From Anisakis pegreffii (lineage: Eukaryota; Nematoda; Chromadorea; Rhabditida; Anisakidae): a stretch of DNA of 64,000 nucleotides. The position numbers and the translations under genes were made by a program. Where the stretch lies: positions 1-64,000 of the forward strand of contig JAPYMA010000525.1 of NCBI GenBank assembly GCA_035041965.1, in the 5' to 3' direction. Below, one piece after another: positions 63,688 to 64,000 of this stretch (position 1 is the stretch's first letter; the number at the start of each line of letters is the position of its first letter). Below the pieces are notes generated by a model. The model worked only from the letters and a program-made list of their open reading frames with translations, did not search any database and was not told the DNA's origin.

Positions 63688-64000
63688 TGTTGAACGAACA
63701 CTGAAAAAATTTAAGAGAATGTTGAGAAGCACTGGAATTTAACATTCCAAAACTAAGAAGGATGCGGTACTGCTCTTCGATAGCCAAAATCCTCTTCAAT
63801 ACTTGTTCAATTTATCTTATCGCCAAAAAAAGAGAGCACAAACCACTTGCTGTCTATTGAATATTTTCGAACGGCAGTGGTGATGGCGAATATAGAATAT
63901 TTTCATCGCATTTTTATAGGCGATTCAATTCAATTCGAGCTGTTTAATATCATGCATTTACACTTCTGAGCAATGCTCTTTTACGCAACGTTGTGTAAGC
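63688..64000. other. Unassigned flank
   Basis: Nothing recognised to the end of the window. Confidence 0.4.

Overview
This window is animal nuclear DNA, almost certainly from a nematode. It is AT-rich. Genes are split into many short exons with TTTCAG-type acceptors, and intergenic DNA is long and full of small non-autonomous transposons. The strongest clue is an exact copy of the 22-nt nematode SL1 spliced leader, present twice in an LTR retrotransposon. The style (introns from about 100 bp to 4 kb) would fit a parasitic spirurine-type nematode, but I cannot name the species.

Five protein-coding genes are identified by family. (1) 3757-13314, +: an HMBOX1-type homeobox protein (HNF1_N/POU-like domain plus atypical homeodomain); six exons whose phases all agree, first exon not found. 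(2) About 20605-31153, +: a Munc13-4/BAIAP3-type priming factor (MUN region, C-terminal C2 domain) in about 26 exons, a few unresolved. (3) 39653-43352, +: an SMPD4/neutral sphingomyelinase-3-like membrane protein; nine exons, 644 codons. (4) 44568-46519, +: an XTBD (XRN2-binding) protein like PAXT-1 or CDKN2AIPNL; six exons. (5) 47777-56062, -: a complete K+-dependent Na+/Ca2+ exchanger (NCKX/SLC24); sixteen exons, 646 aa. A further unidentified exon lies at 43881-44120. The genes belong to unrelated pathways and show no sign of being a functional cluster.

Between genes 1 and 2 sits an intact, young gag-only LTR element (14760-18499). It has identical-length 743-bp LTRs, a 5-bp target duplication, and the SL1 leader plus splice donor inside each LTR. 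This is the most unusual object in the window. Other mobile DNA: hAT-type elements with 8-bp duplications (1136-1935, 62876-63679, 58723-58904, and a decayed 150-bp relative at 11318-11467), a 32-bp-TIR element (31962-32192), and a GC-richer repeat field at 33049-34690. That field holds three copies of one unit, the middle one split by an element carrying four GGGAAC hairpins.

The NCKX gene also carries two striking intronic structures: about 26 perfect copies of a 34-bp minisatellite (51953-52850) and a perfect 27-bp-arm hairpin (55560-55618). The stretches 46520-47776, 56063-58714 and 58913-62867 contain no gene I can recognise.
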